NCBI RefSeq assembly: GCF_900117425.1
Contig: NZ_FPEH01000019.1
Location: 62,001 to 126,000 of the forward strand
Source: Novosphingobium sp. NDB2Meth1
GTDB lineage: Bacteria; Pseudomonadota; Alphaproteobacteria; Sphingomonadales; Sphingomonadaceae
Reading direction: 5' to 3'
DNA: 64,000 bases
Part shown: positions 48,947 through 57,821 of the stretch, one piece after another
Layout of the letters: every line of letters begins with the position of its first letter
Numbering within the stretch: the first letter of the stretch is position 1
Notes under the pieces: model-generated
Seen by the model: the letters and a program-made list of their open reading frames with translations, nothing else
The model's database searches: none
What the model was told of the DNA's origin: nothing
Program-made: the position numbers and the translations under genes

Positions 48947-51489
48947 GCCTCTCTTTTCGCACACTTCGTGACGCCATGCTCGGCGGTCTCACCGGAGATG
49001 CCGAGCAGACCGAAGCCGCCCGCCCCCGCCTTATGCTCGACATGCTCTCGGACTGGCTGCCCTACCGCGTCTGGGATCCGCGTCACCGGCTCTATCTCAA
49101 TGCCCGCTCAAAGGGCTTCGTGCTGGGCGTCACGCCGCTGATCGGGGCCGACGAGCGCACCGCCGAGATCCTCGGGGCGTTCTTTTCCGAAGGGCTGCCG
49201 GGCGGTGCCTGCCTGCAGATCCTCCACCTCGCCTCGCCGCGCATCAGCCGGATCGTCGGCCCATGGTTTGCGCCGCGCTACCTCCAGGGCGGGATCTACG
49301 AAGCCATCGCCCGGCACCGCGCCCGCCAGCTCTACAAGATGGTCTGGCGCTCAGGCTCGGACGAAGCGCCCTTCCACGCCCGGCACCATCAGGTCTTCGT
49401 TTCGGTCGGTGTGCCCGAGCACAAGTCTGTCTCTGCGCAGGAACTGGTCCAGGTCCGCGAAGGGCTCGTCGCCATGCTGAAGTCGCTCGGCCTCGGTGTG
49501 ATCGAAGTGGAGCCCGAGGGTCTGATCGCGCTCATCGACGACCTCACCTCGCCGACCACCGCGCCGCAGGAAGACGCCGTTCCCTACAATCCCGAGGACC
49601 CGATTGCAGCGCAGGCCATCCGCCGCGATATCGAGCTGGTGGTGCGCGAGGACCGGCTGCTGCTCGCCACCGAGCGCTTTCGCCCGACCGGCGAGATGGC
49701 GGACGGCTCGCCTGTGATCGGCGAAGTCTATCCCGACCGCTTCGACCTCCGCCACTTTGCCGTGCGCGCCTATCCGCCGCGCTGGGCACCGCACGAATGC
49801 GCGCGGCTGATCGGCGATCTCTTCACCGACAAGCTGCGCTTTCCCTGTCCGGCCGCCACCATGCTCTGTCTGGTCTACCCCGATCAGGAAGCGGCAGCGG
49901 CGCGCGCTGGCTACAAGTTCATGCGCACGACCAGCCTGGCCGATACCCGCAGCGCGCGGTTCCTGCCGCGCATCGGTGAGCAATCGGCAGAATGGGCGCG
50001 TGTCCAGGCCGAGCTGCAGGAAGGCCGCCGTCTCGTACGCGTCTTCTACGGGGTCACGACCTATTCGCCGCTTGGGCTTGGCGACACCCACGAACGCGCG
50101 GTCAAGTCGATCTACAAGGCCGCTGGCTGGGATCTTGCCGACGAGCGCTATCTCCAGATCCAGGGCCTGCTCGCCGCCATGCCGCTCACCCTCGCCGATG
50201 GGCTTGCCACCGACATGGAGCGGCTGCGCCGTTTCCGGACGCTGCTCTCGACCACCGCCGCCAATATTGCACCGGTCCAGGGCGAGTATCTCGGCGGGCT
50301 GGTCCCGCACCTCCTATTTGTCGGGCGGCGCGGCCAGCCCTTCTACTGGTCCCCCTTCGAAAACGGCGCGGGCAACCACAATGTCGCGATCTGCGGCAAG
50401 TCGGGCTCGGGCAAGTCGGTGCTGCTCCAGGAGATGTGCGCGGCGTTACGCGGTGCGGGCGCGCAAGTTGTCGTGATCGACGATGGCCGCAGCTTCGAAC
50501 ATTCCGCGCGGCTCCAGGGCGGGCGCTTCGTCGAGTTCACGCTCGCCTCGGGCTTCTGCCTCAATCCCTTCTCGATGATCGATGCCGCCCGCGCCGCCGA
50601 AGACGAGGACTACCGCCTCGACTGCTTCGGCATGGTCAAGGCGATCATCGGGCAGATGGCGCGGCATAGCGCGGCGCTCAGCGATACCGAGCGCGGGCTC
50701 ATCGACCGCGCGGTCAACGAGGTCTGGACCGCGCAGGGCTCCGCCGCCACCGTGACACAGGTCGGCGCCGCGCTTGAAGGGCTCGACCACCCGCTGGCCC
50801 GCGATCTTGCGACGGCGCTCGCGCCCTACATGGCGGGCGGGACCTACGGCGCTTTCTTCGAGGGTGCGGCGACGCTCGATCTCTCGAGCGACTTCACGGT
50901 GTTCGAGATGTCGGACCTGGCCGCACGCGAAGACCTCAGAAGCGTGGTCCTGAGCGCCATCATGTTCATGACCAGCCAGGCGATGACGCGCAGCCCGCGC
51001 TCGGTGCGCAAGCTGCTTCTGATCGACGAGGCCTGGGCGCTGCTCAAGGGCGGGTCGATGGGTGCGTTCGTCGAGACCTATGCCCGAACCTGCCGCAAGT
51101 ATGGCGGCGCGCTTGCGACCGCGACCCAGTCGCTCAACGACTACTACAAGTCGGACGGGGCGACCGCCGCGCTCGAGAACAGCGACTGGATGCTGATCCT
51201 TCAGCAAAAGCCCGAGACGATCGCGGATTTCCGCAATTCGAAGCGGCTCGACATGGACGACCGCACCGAGACACTGATCCGCAGCCTCAAGCGTGAGGGC
51301 TCGGCTTACTCCGAGGTCTTCATCAAGGGCCCCGAAGTCGAGGCGATCGGCCGGCTCGTGCTCGATCCCTACTCCGCGACACTGTTCTCGAGTTCGCCCC
51401 AGACCGTGGCCGATATCGATGCCGAGATCGCGCGCGGCCACCAGCTTGCCGACGCCATCGCGCGTATTGCCTTTCCGGACCAGCCCTAG
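48943..51489 (+). CDS. traC: type IV secretion ATPase TraC (VirB4-like)
   Basis: An 848-residue VirB4-family ATPase. Walker A is ICGKSGSGKSVLLQEM near residues 482-495, and Walker B is LLLIDEAWALLKGG near residue 690, both intact. It is anchored at the cytoplasmic face and powers pilus assembly. The GTG at 48943 has AAGGAG 8 bases upstream and overlaps the traV stop. It is the largest conserved gene of the operon with traG. TraC of F is of similar size (875). Confidence 0.93.
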   Translation: MSLSFRTLRDAMLGGLTGDAEQTEAARPRLMLDMLSDWLPYRVWDPRHRLYLNARSKGFVLGVTPLIGADERTAEILGAFFSEGLPGGACLQILHLASPRISRIVGPWFAPRYLQGGIYEAIARHRARQLYKMVWRSGSDEAPFHARHHQVFVSVGVPEHKSVSAQELVQVREGLVAMLKSLGLGVIEVEPEGLIALIDDLTSPTTAPQEDAVPYNPEDPIAAQAIRRDIELVVREDRLLLATERFRPTGEMADGSPVIGEVYPDRFDLRHFAVRAYPPRWAPHECARLIGDLFTDKLRFPCPAATMLCLVYPDQEAAAARAGYKFMRTTSLADTRSARFLPRIGEQSAEWARVQAELQEGRRLVRVFYGVTTYSPLGLGDTHERAVKSIYKAAGWDLADERYLQIQGLLAAMPLTLADGLATDMERLRRFRTLLSTTAANIAPVQGEYLGGLVPHLLFVGRRGQPFYWSPFENGAGNHNVAICGKSGSGKSVLLQEMCAALRGAGAQVVVIDDGRSFEHSARLQGGRFVEFTLASGFCLNPFSMIDAARAAEDEDYRLDCFGMVKAIIGQMARHSAALSDTERGLIDRAVNEVWTAQGSAATVTQVGAALEGLDHPLARDLATALAPYMAGGTYGAFFEGAATLDLSSDFTVFEMSDLAAREDLRSVVLSAIMFMTSQAMTRSPRSVRKLLLIDEAWALLKGGSMGAFVETYARTCRKYGGALATATQSLNDYYKSDGATAALENSDWMLILQQKPETIADFRNSKRLDMDDRTETLIRSLKREGSAYSEVFIKGPEVEAIGRLVLDPYSATLFSSSPQTVADIDAEIARGHQLADAIARIAFPDQP

Positions 51490-51530
51490 GCCGGCCGCAT
51501 CCCATCACTTCCCAACGCAAGGACACACCC

Positions 51531-51956
51531 ATGCCTCTCTACCTCGTCACGCCCTTCGACCATCTCGCACCCCCGGTAGCCGCTGACATGGCGCCGCCTG
51601 GCCTTCCGGTTCCCGCAACTTCGGCGGGCGATAACCCGCCGCACGCGCGGCGGTACTTGGCCGACCTCTGGTACATCCTCGTCAAGGCCGGTGCCTTTCT
51701 CGGCGCGATCTATCTGATGGTGCTCGGGCTGCCTTTGCTCGCCTTCCTGATGCTGGCGGGCGGCGATCCCGAGCGGCTGTTCCTCCACCTCGACAACCTC
51801 GCCGCGCACTATCTCGCCGCTGACCACAACGCGCGCGCCGCGTTCGACCAGGGCACTGCGCTCGGGCTCTTCGGCCTCGCCACCCTGATTGCGATCTGGC
51901 GGCTGCCCTCCTTCCTCGATGCCGTGCAGGCAGGCCTTTCGGAGCGTGAAAAGTGA
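51531..51956 (+). CDS. putative membrane protein of the transfer operon
   Basis: A 141-residue protein with two or three hydrophobic segments: LVKAGAFLGAIYLMVLGLPL, LLAFLMLAGG and the later TALGLFGLATLIAIWRLPSF. The N-terminal 40 residues are Pro/Ala-rich and polar. I do not recognise the family. In F the gene between traC and traW region is trbI, but here this extra gene precedes trbI. It overlaps the next GTG by 4 bases, so it is cotranslated with the transfer genes. A role in the pilus machinery, for example as an inner-membrane partner, is inferred from position only. Confidence 0.68.
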   Translation: MPLYLVTPFDHLAPPVAADMAPPGLPVPATSAGDNPPHARRYLADLWYILVKAGAFLGAIYLMVLGLPLLAFLMLAGGDPERLFLHLDNLAAHYLAADHNARAAFDQGTALGLFGLATLIAIWRLPSFLDAVQAGLSEREK

Positions 51957-52360
51957 AGAACATTCTGGCAACATTATCGGCGCCATCCCTGTCCTGGCGC
52001 AGGACGCTCGGCACGGCAGCACTCGGGGTGAGCCTCACGTTCTCCACGCTCTGGGGTGTTTGGGCGACCCGCAGCCTGCTGGCGCTTGAGAAGCGCCAGG
52101 TCGTGACGGTCCAGCTCTCGCGGATCATGGGCGACTTTGTCGAAGCCGAGGCCCGCTCGGGCCGGCCGCCCGAACAGACCCGCGGCGAGGTCGAGGCCTA
52201 TCTGAAGGCTGTGCAAGCCTCGGTCGAGCGGCTCGGCCGCGACGGCCGCACGGTGCTCGTCGCCGAAGCCGTCGTCGCTGGCGGTGTGCCCGACATGACC
52301 GACACGGTCCGCGCCGATGTCGCGCGGCGTATGGGGGACCTGGCCCGTGCTGCGCGCTGA
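51953..52360 (+). CDS. trbI: TrbI (F-type) conjugal transfer protein
   Basis: A 135-residue bitopic protein with a membrane helix (TAALGVSLTFSTLWGVWATR) and a helical periplasmic domain starting KRQVVTVQLSRIMGDFVEAE. The KRQVVTVQL-x-R segment is typical of TrbI_Ftype, an accessory factor influencing pilus extension and retraction. The GTG at 51953 overlaps the end of the preceding gene (GTGA). It is followed by the S26 peptidase gene, as in SXT-type operons. Confidence 0.83.
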   Translation: MKNILATLSAPSLSWRRTLGTAALGVSLTFSTLWGVWATRSLLALEKRQVVTVQLSRIMGDFVEAEARSGRPPEQTRGEVEAYLKAVQASVERLGRDGRTVLVAEAVVAGGVPDMTDTVRADVARRMGDLARAAR

Positions 52361-52874
52361 CTTGCTCCACCTCAAGAACGGGCACTGGCGCAACCTGCTG
52401 CTGACCGGCGGTGCCACCCTCGCACTCCTCGGTGCTGCCGGGCTGAGCGACTTTGCGCGCGCCCACGCCTTGCTCGTCAACGCCAGTCCCTCGCTTCCGT
52501 GCTGGGCAATCTGGCTGACGCGCGGGGCCGAGCCCGGCAAAGGCGACCTCGTGCTCTTCGTGCCCCCGCGCTCGGACCTGCTCCAGCGGCATTTCGGCAA
52601 GGAACCGGGCCTGTTCGGCAAGCGGGTTCTGGGCATGCCCGGTGAGCACGTGACGCGCGAGGGGCGCCAGTTCTTCGTGAATGGCGTGCCCGTCGCGCTC
52701 GCAAAGGCGACAACCCGAACCGGCGAGCCGCTCGCGCTTGGCCCCACCGGCACAATACCCAAGGGCTGCTACTTCGTCGGCACCGCGCACAAGGACGGTT
52801 TCGACAGCCGCTATGCCGCGATCGGGTGGATCTGCCGTCCGCGTATCCTCGGGACCGGGAGGGCAATCCTGTGA
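52347..52874 (+). CDS. S26 family signal peptidase (TrhF/TraF-type) of the transfer operon
   Basis: A 175-residue membrane-anchored peptidase. One N-terminal membrane helix (LLLTGGATLALLGAAGLSDF) precedes the catalytic-Ser region NASPSLPCWAIWL and the Lys region FGKRVLGMPGEHV. Lys and Ser fit the S26 dyad. It is of the RP4 TraF/SXT TrhF kind and probably processes the pilin or another exported component. The GTG at 52347 is chosen because GGGGGA lies about 9 bases upstream; the ATG at 52317 has no ribosome site and would overlap trbI by 44 bases. Confidence 0.82.
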   Translation: MLRADLLHLKNGHWRNLLLTGGATLALLGAAGLSDFARAHALLVNASPSLPCWAIWLTRGAEPGKGDLVLFVPPRSDLLQRHFGKEPGLFGKRVLGMPGEHVTREGRQFFVNGVPVALAKATTRTGEPLALGPTGTIPKGCYFVGTAHKDGFDSRYAAIGWICRPRILGTGRAIL

Positions 52875-53527
52875 CGGTGCGCCCCGTTTCCTCGCTCGTC
52901 CGGGCTCTGGCAATCACCCTGTGCGCAAGTGCAAGTCCAGCCAATGCTCGCGACTATGGCCAGCATGGCGCCGTCTGGGGCATTGCCGAGCCTGATCTCC
53001 TCGAACAGATCCACACCCGCCTGTTGCGCCTCGAAGCGAGCGGCGAGACCGCGCGCCTCAATGCCGCGCTCCAGCACCGCACCGAAGCCAAAGTCCAGCG
53101 GCCCGATCCGGTGCCAGGTCTCGCCGCCGCCTCGGTCTCGCGGACCTGGACGTTCGATCCGACGATCACCGTCAGCGCCGATATCCGGGACGCGCGCGGC
53201 GCGGTCATCATTGTCCGCGGCACCCGGGTCAATCCACTCGACACCGTTCCGCTGCGCAGCCCTCTCGTATTCCTCGATGGCGACGATCCGGCTGCGCTCG
53301 ACTGGGCTGCCACTACTTTCGGCAAGCGCCGGCCCAAGGTGATCCTCGTCTCCGGTGCGCCGCTGGCGCTCATGAAAGCGCGGCAGATGCGCTTCTACTT
53401 CGACCAGGGGGGCACGCTGGTCCGGCATTTCGGCATCCGCGCGGTGCCTGCTGTCGTCGAGCAGAAGGGCCGCGTCCTTCAGATCACCGAACAGGCGCTC
53501 AAGCCAGCGCCAGCGAGGGCGTCATGA
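52871..53527 (+). CDS. traW: type-F conjugative transfer system protein TraW
   Basis: A 218-residue exported protein. A signal peptide (VRALAITLCASASPANA) ends near residue 27, followed by HGAVWGIAEPDLLEQIHTRL, the diagnostic TraW beginning. The C-terminal part ends VRHFGIRAVPAVVEQKGRVL, resembling a TrbC/thioredoxin-like strand-helix. TraW acts in the periplasm in pilus assembly with TraU and TrbC. The GTG at 52871 overlaps the peptidase stop (GTGA) and has GGGAGGG upstream. Confidence 0.88.
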   Translation: MTVRPVSSLVRALAITLCASASPANARDYGQHGAVWGIAEPDLLEQIHTRLLRLEASGETARLNAALQHRTEAKVQRPDPVPGLAAASVSRTWTFDPTITVSADIRDARGAVIIVRGTRVNPLDTVPLRSPLVFLDGDDPAALDWAATTFGKRRPKVILVSGAPLALMKARQMRFYFDQGGTLVRHFGIRAVPAVVEQKGRVLQITEQALKPAPARAS

Positions 53528-54555
53528 AGCAGCTACGCTCAATCCCTCGCAGGGCTCTGGCCGCCACTGCCGCGCTGGCGCTCACCACGACCGTCACGCA
53601 GTCGCCTGCTGCAGCCGCATCGGGCCCGGGGCGCTGCACCGGGCATTTCGTGAACCCGATCACCGACATCTGCTGGTCGTGCCTCTTCCCGATTTCGATC
53701 GGCGGACTCAAGATCTGGCCGTCGAGCCGGCCTGACACCAGCAATCCTGCGCTCCCGGTGTGTCTCTGCGGCCTGCGCCCCGGCATCGCCATGGGCTTCT
53801 GGGAACCGGTGCGGCTCGCCGATGTCAGCATGAAGCCCTGGTGTTTCGTCAATCTGGGCGGGCTCAAGCTCGATCCGGGCTTCGACATCGGCTTCAAGAC
53901 CATGGCCGGCCCCTCCGCGGTGGGCGGCGCGACGCAGTATGCCTCGCAGTGGCATATCCACTGGTACGCCTACCCGCTGATCTACTGGATGGAACTGGCC
54001 GCCGATTTCCTCTGCCTCGAGCAAGGCTCGGTCGACATTCTCTACATCACCGAGCTCGATCCGCTGTGGCAAGACAGCGAGCTCACAGCGATCATCAACC
54101 CCGAGGCAGTGCTCTTCGCCAATCCGCTCGCGCTTGCTGCCTGCGCTGCCGATTGCGTTGCGGCCACCACCAAACTTCCCAGCGACGACCTGTTCTGGTG
54201 CGCAGGCTGCCAGGGCACGATGTACCCGCTGAACGGCAACGTCTCGGCGACGATCGGCCATGTCCAGGCCTCGCGCCTCGCGCTCGCGCGCTTTGCCTAC
54301 AAGCTCCACCGCGAGCTCGTCGCCTGGGGCACGATGGGCAGCAAGGGTCTCTGCGGCAAATACCTCATGCCGGTCATGCGCAAGCAGCAGTATCGCTTGC
54401 AGGCGACCAACCCCAATCCCCAGACCAGCGGCCGCTATGCCTGCGCGCCGATCGGCGCCTCGACGACCTTCATGTCGGCAGGACAGGTCTATCCCGCGAT
54501 CGGTGAGGACATGGGCTACCTCGTCTGGCGCAAACGCAATTGCTGCGCCCTATGA
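53524..54555 (+). CDS. traU: type-F conjugative transfer system protein TraU
   Basis: A 343-residue Cys-rich periplasmic protein. It has a signal peptide, then CTGHFVNPITDICWSCLFPI and CLCGLRPGIAMGFWEPVRLA, the family hallmarks, and ends GQVYPAIGEDMGYLVWRKRN. The many cysteines explain the DsbC-like gene in the operon. TraU is required for DNA transfer more than for pilus formation in F. The ATG overlaps traW as ATGA and the end overlaps trbC the same way. Confidence 0.93.
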   Translation: MKQLRSIPRRALAATAALALTTTVTQSPAAAASGPGRCTGHFVNPITDICWSCLFPISIGGLKIWPSSRPDTSNPALPVCLCGLRPGIAMGFWEPVRLADVSMKPWCFVNLGGLKLDPGFDIGFKTMAGPSAVGGATQYASQWHIHWYAYPLIYWMELAADFLCLEQGSVDILYITELDPLWQDSELTAIINPEAVLFANPLALAACAADCVAATTKLPSDDLFWCAGCQGTMYPLNGNVSATIGHVQASRLALARFAYKLHRELVAWGTMGSKGLCGKYLMPVMRKQQYRLQATNPNPQTSGRYACAPIGASTTFMSAGQVYPAIGEDMGYLVWRKRNCCAL

Positions 54556-55325
54556 GCCGCCGGCCCTCCCTCTCCCTTCGCACCTGCGCGCTCACGGGTC
54601 TTGTCATGACATCCGCGCTCGGCGGCGCGCTCGCGCAGAGCGTACCGGCGGATATCGATGTCGAGGCTATTCGCGCGCGTGCAGGCGAACAGGCTAGCGA
54701 AGCCGAGGCTCTCGCTACGACCGCGCGGGCCCGCGCCAAAGCGGTCAGCGCTTCGGCCACCGGCACTGCGGAGCAAGGCCACGCCAATGGCGCGCGTTTG
54801 GCGGCAAGTCCGCGACTTCAGACCAGCAAGACCGGCGATGTGTTCGATTTCGACGGCATGGTTGCGGATGCCGGAACCATAGCGAAAGCAGACCTTGGCG
54901 AGGCGCCGCGGTTCATCGCCTTTGCCAGCACTGCAATGCCGCCGGCCGCGCTCAAGGCGATGATGGACGACGTACCGCGCGCGGGCGGCGTGGTGGTGTT
55001 TCGCGGGCTGACGCGCGGCAGCGCCCAGGCCATGACTGCCGCGCTGTCGCGCGTGCTTGCACCGGGCGAGCGCCGTGACGGGGTCGGGATCGATCCGCGC
55101 CTGTTCCGCGCCTTCGGGATCGAGACGGTGCCGACCTATGTGGTCGCCAGCAGCGACTTCGATCTCTGCGACGGCTTCGATTGCAGGACCAATGTCCCGC
55201 CGTTCGACCAGATCAGCGGCAATGTCACCGCGGCCTATGCGCTCGACACCATCGCCAGCGGTGGCGGTCCCGGCGCCAAGCTCGCGGCTCAGTACCGCGC
55301 AAGGCTCGAGGAGCACACGCCATGA
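54552..55325 (+). CDS. trbC: type-F conjugative transfer system pilin assembly protein TrbC
   Basis: A 257-residue exported protein with a signal peptide ending in GGALAQS. A helical N-terminal region (IRARAGEQASEAEALATTAR) precedes a thioredoxin-like C-terminal domain: RFIAFASTAMPPAALKAMMD, VPRAGGVVVFRGLTRGS and FGIETVPTYVVASS. TrbC assists pilin assembly in the periplasm with TraW. The ATG overlaps the traU stop by 4 bases and the end overlaps traN by 4 bases. Confidence 0.88.
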   Translation: MSRRPSLSLRTCALTGLVMTSALGGALAQSVPADIDVEAIRARAGEQASEAEALATTARARAKAVSASATGTAEQGHANGARLAASPRLQTSKTGDVFDFDGMVADAGTIAKADLGEAPRFIAFASTAMPPAALKAMMDDVPRAGGVVVFRGLTRGSAQAMTAALSRVLAPGERRDGVGIDPRLFRAFGIETVPTYVVASSDFDLCDGFDCRTNVPPFDQISGNVTAAYALDTIASGGGPGAKLAAQYRARLEEHTP

Positions 55326-57013
55326 TCTGCCGCGTTCCCGCTCTTGTCCTGCTTGTGCTCGCTTTGCCAGCACTGGCACAGAGCACGCCCGACGCCGCAC
55401 GCGCCGATGGCAAGGCTTTCGGCGCCGCCAAGTCGGCCACTGCACAGGCTGCCGCGACTACAAAGCCGGATGCAACCCGCGTGCCCGGTTACGGCGGCAC
55501 GCCGACGCAGTCGGGCTACTTCGCCGATCCCGATCGGATGGTCCGCGAAGCCGCCAGCCAGACCAGTACCAACAGCGGCTATAGGGCGGTGCGCGATTCC
55601 ATGCGCAGCCGGGCGAAGTTCAATGCCGTCGATCTCGACGCGACAATTGCCCGCAGCCGGACGATCAGCGCCGATCCGCTCACCTACGCGAGTGGCATGG
55701 GCGGCAAAGGCAGCCAAGGCCGCTGCGTTCCGCTGCCGCCTTCGACCGGCACGGCTGCGCGTTACTTTGCGACCTGCAACACCGGCTACACCGCGAGCCA
55801 GGAGAGCCGCAGCTGCACGGTGCGATTGACGACTGTACTACGCGATACGTCCACCTACCTCTACTTCTGCTCAACCGGCGGCGACTGCTCGGCCTTCACC
55901 GGAGCGCAGTGCCGCAAGACCGGCACGCACCCCGGCCCATGCCTGCAACGGGACAAGACCTTTGTCGGCGGTGGCTGCACCGAGCCCGGTGATCCCGTCG
56001 ATGAGTTCACCTGCACGACGCCGATTTCTGGGTATACGCCGGTTGCCGTCAGGACGGGTCAGACCATTGAGCCTGTTCGCGATGAAAGCGCCTGCACCTC
56101 GCTCGCGGCCGACGCCGATTGCACCGCTGGCGGAGAAACCTGCACCGACAGCGACCCCATCACCCGTACCATCGGCGGCGTCGCCATCACGCAGCCCTGC
56201 TGGGCCTGGGGGCGCAGCTACACCTGCGCTGCCTACGAGGCGAAGCAGGACTGCTCGGAGCTGGATGCCAATCCCGGCTGCCGCTTTGTCCGCGCCGATT
56301 GCCTGACCGATGAGCCCTGCCGGACCTGGGAGCGGGTCTACGATTGTCCGGTGCCTGATCAGCCGACCGATCCCAGCCAGTTCATCTGCGACGGCGACAT
56401 CTACTGCATCGACGGGTCCTGCGAGACGATCGACCGCCAGCCCAACACCGAGTTCAAGGATGCGGCGGTTGCGCTGAATGCCATGAACCAGGCGCGCCGC
56501 GAGTTCGATCCCGCAAACCTGAAGCTGTTCGAGGGTGAGCGCGCAAGCTGCGCCTCCAAGGTCTTCGGCATTCTGAACTGCTGCAAAGGCAAGGGTTTCC
56601 CGCTGATCCCAGGCATCCAGCTCCTCGTCGCGCTCGGCTGCAGCCGCGAAGAGATGCTGCTCCATCAGCGCGATGCCAAAGGTCTGTGCCACTATGTCGG
56701 CACCTACTGTGCGTCGAGCTTCCTCGGTGTCTGCTTCACCAAGCGCAAGGTCTACTGCTGCTTTGAATCGAAGCTCTCGCGCATCCTGCAGGAACAGGGC
56801 CGCACCCAGCTGAACAAGCCCTGGGCCCCGCCCAAGGAAGAAACCTGCGCGGGCTTCACCGTTCAGGAATTCGCGAAGCTCGATCTGTCCAAAATGGACT
56901 TCAGCGAAGTCTATGCCGAGTTCACCGACGCCGCGCGCCTGCCCGATGAACTCCAGGCTGCCAGCGATCTCCAGCAGAAAATCGAGGCCTACTATGCCCA
57001 TGCATCGCATTGA
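55322..57013 (+). CDS. traN: type-F conjugative transfer system mating-pair stabilisation protein TraN
   Basis: A 563-residue exported protein with a short signal peptide (ALVLLVLALPALA) and more than 40 cysteines. Key segments are CVPLPPSTGTAARYFATCNT, CWAWGRSYTCAAYEAKQDC and the C-terminal LNCCKGKGFPLIPGIQLLVA. TraN is an outer-membrane adhesin that contacts the recipient cell and fixes species preference. The ATG at 55322 overlaps the trbC stop. The variable middle part (residues about 150-340) is where recipient specificity lies in F-like TraN. Confidence 0.91.
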   Translation: MICRVPALVLLVLALPALAQSTPDAARADGKAFGAAKSATAQAAATTKPDATRVPGYGGTPTQSGYFADPDRMVREAASQTSTNSGYRAVRDSMRSRAKFNAVDLDATIARSRTISADPLTYASGMGGKGSQGRCVPLPPSTGTAARYFATCNTGYTASQESRSCTVRLTTVLRDTSTYLYFCSTGGDCSAFTGAQCRKTGTHPGPCLQRDKTFVGGGCTEPGDPVDEFTCTTPISGYTPVAVRTGQTIEPVRDESACTSLAADADCTAGGETCTDSDPITRTIGGVAITQPCWAWGRSYTCAAYEAKQDCSELDANPGCRFVRADCLTDEPCRTWERVYDCPVPDQPTDPSQFICDGDIYCIDGSCETIDRQPNTEFKDAAVALNAMNQARREFDPANLKLFEGERASCASKVFGILNCCKGKGFPLIPGIQLLVALGCSREEMLLHQRDAKGLCHYVGTYCASSFLGVCFTKRKVYCCFESKLSRILQEQGRTQLNKPWAPPKEETCAGFTVQEFAKLDLSKMDFSEVYAEFTDAARLPDELQAASDLQQKIEAYYAHASH

Positions 57014-57821
57014 CCGCGCCCTGCGCATGGCCGCTCTCGGTGCTTGCCTGATCCTGTCGTCCGGGCTGGCCGCTCGTGCTGCCGATCCGACACCAACTGC
57101 ACAAACATCGGGCGACGATCCCTTCTACTGCCAGGAGCGTCGACTCGGGTACTGGTTCTACTGCACCAGGCCCAAGCCGCCCGAGGCGCCGCAAACGCAG
57201 GCAGTTCCGGACACCTCGGCCACACAGCGCCTGGAGACGATCACGTCTCAGCTGCGCGAGCTCAAGGCCCGCGCCATCCTCGAGCCAACGCCGGCCAACG
57301 TCACTGCCTATATCCGCTTCCAGCGCGCGCAGCTCGACCGCGCCTCGCTGTTCAGCGATGTCTGGCAGCGCTCGATCTGGCAGCACCCCGACCTCGACTA
57401 CACGCTCCAGCGGCCGGTCTCGACGCTCGGCAAGCGCCAGTGGCAGGATGCCCGCAAAGCCGAGCGCGACAGCGTGATGGCGCATCTCTCTCAGCGCTAC
57501 GGCCTCTTCTACTTCTTCGCGCAAAGCTGCGGTGCCTGTTCGGTGATGTCGCCAATCGTGCGCTCAGTCGCGGCAACCTGGGCGATCGAGGTACGCGCGA
57601 TCTCCACCGACGGAGGGCCCTCGCCCGATTTTCCGCGCTACACCGCCGAGACCAACCAGCGCGCCCGCATGGGCCTCGAACCCGGGATCACGCCCGCCGT
57701 GGTCCTGTGGGATGCTGCGGCGCACCGCGCGATCCCGATCGGCTACGGCGTGATGTCGGCCGACGAACTGCAGGACCGCATCTACCTCCTCACCACCAAG
57801 GAAGCCGGCCATGACTACTAG
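56994..57821 (+). CDS. traF: type-F conjugative transfer system pilus assembly protein TraF (thioredoxin-like)
   Basis: A 275-residue exported thioredoxin-fold protein. A signal peptide ends in LAARAAD near residue 30, the start of the mature part is DDPFYCQERRLGYWFYC, and the active-site-like FAQSCGACSVMSPIVRS has CGAC near residues 180-183. F TraF often lacks the CxxC; here it is present, so it may be redox-active. The ATG at 56994 (MPMHR) has GAGG 6 bases upstream. It overlaps traN by 20 bases and traH by 11 bases. Confidence 0.86.
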   Translation: MPMHRIDRALRMAALGACLILSSGLAARAADPTPTAQTSGDDPFYCQERRLGYWFYCTRPKPPEAPQTQAVPDTSATQRLETITSQLRELKARAILEPTPANVTAYIRFQRAQLDRASLFSDVWQRSIWQHPDLDYTLQRPVSTLGKRQWQDARKAERDSVMAHLSQRYGLFYFFAQSCGACSVMSPIVRSVAATWAIEVRAISTDGGPSPDFPRYTAETNQRARMGLEPGITPAVVLWDAAAHRAIPIGYGVMSADELQDRIYLLTTKEAGHDY

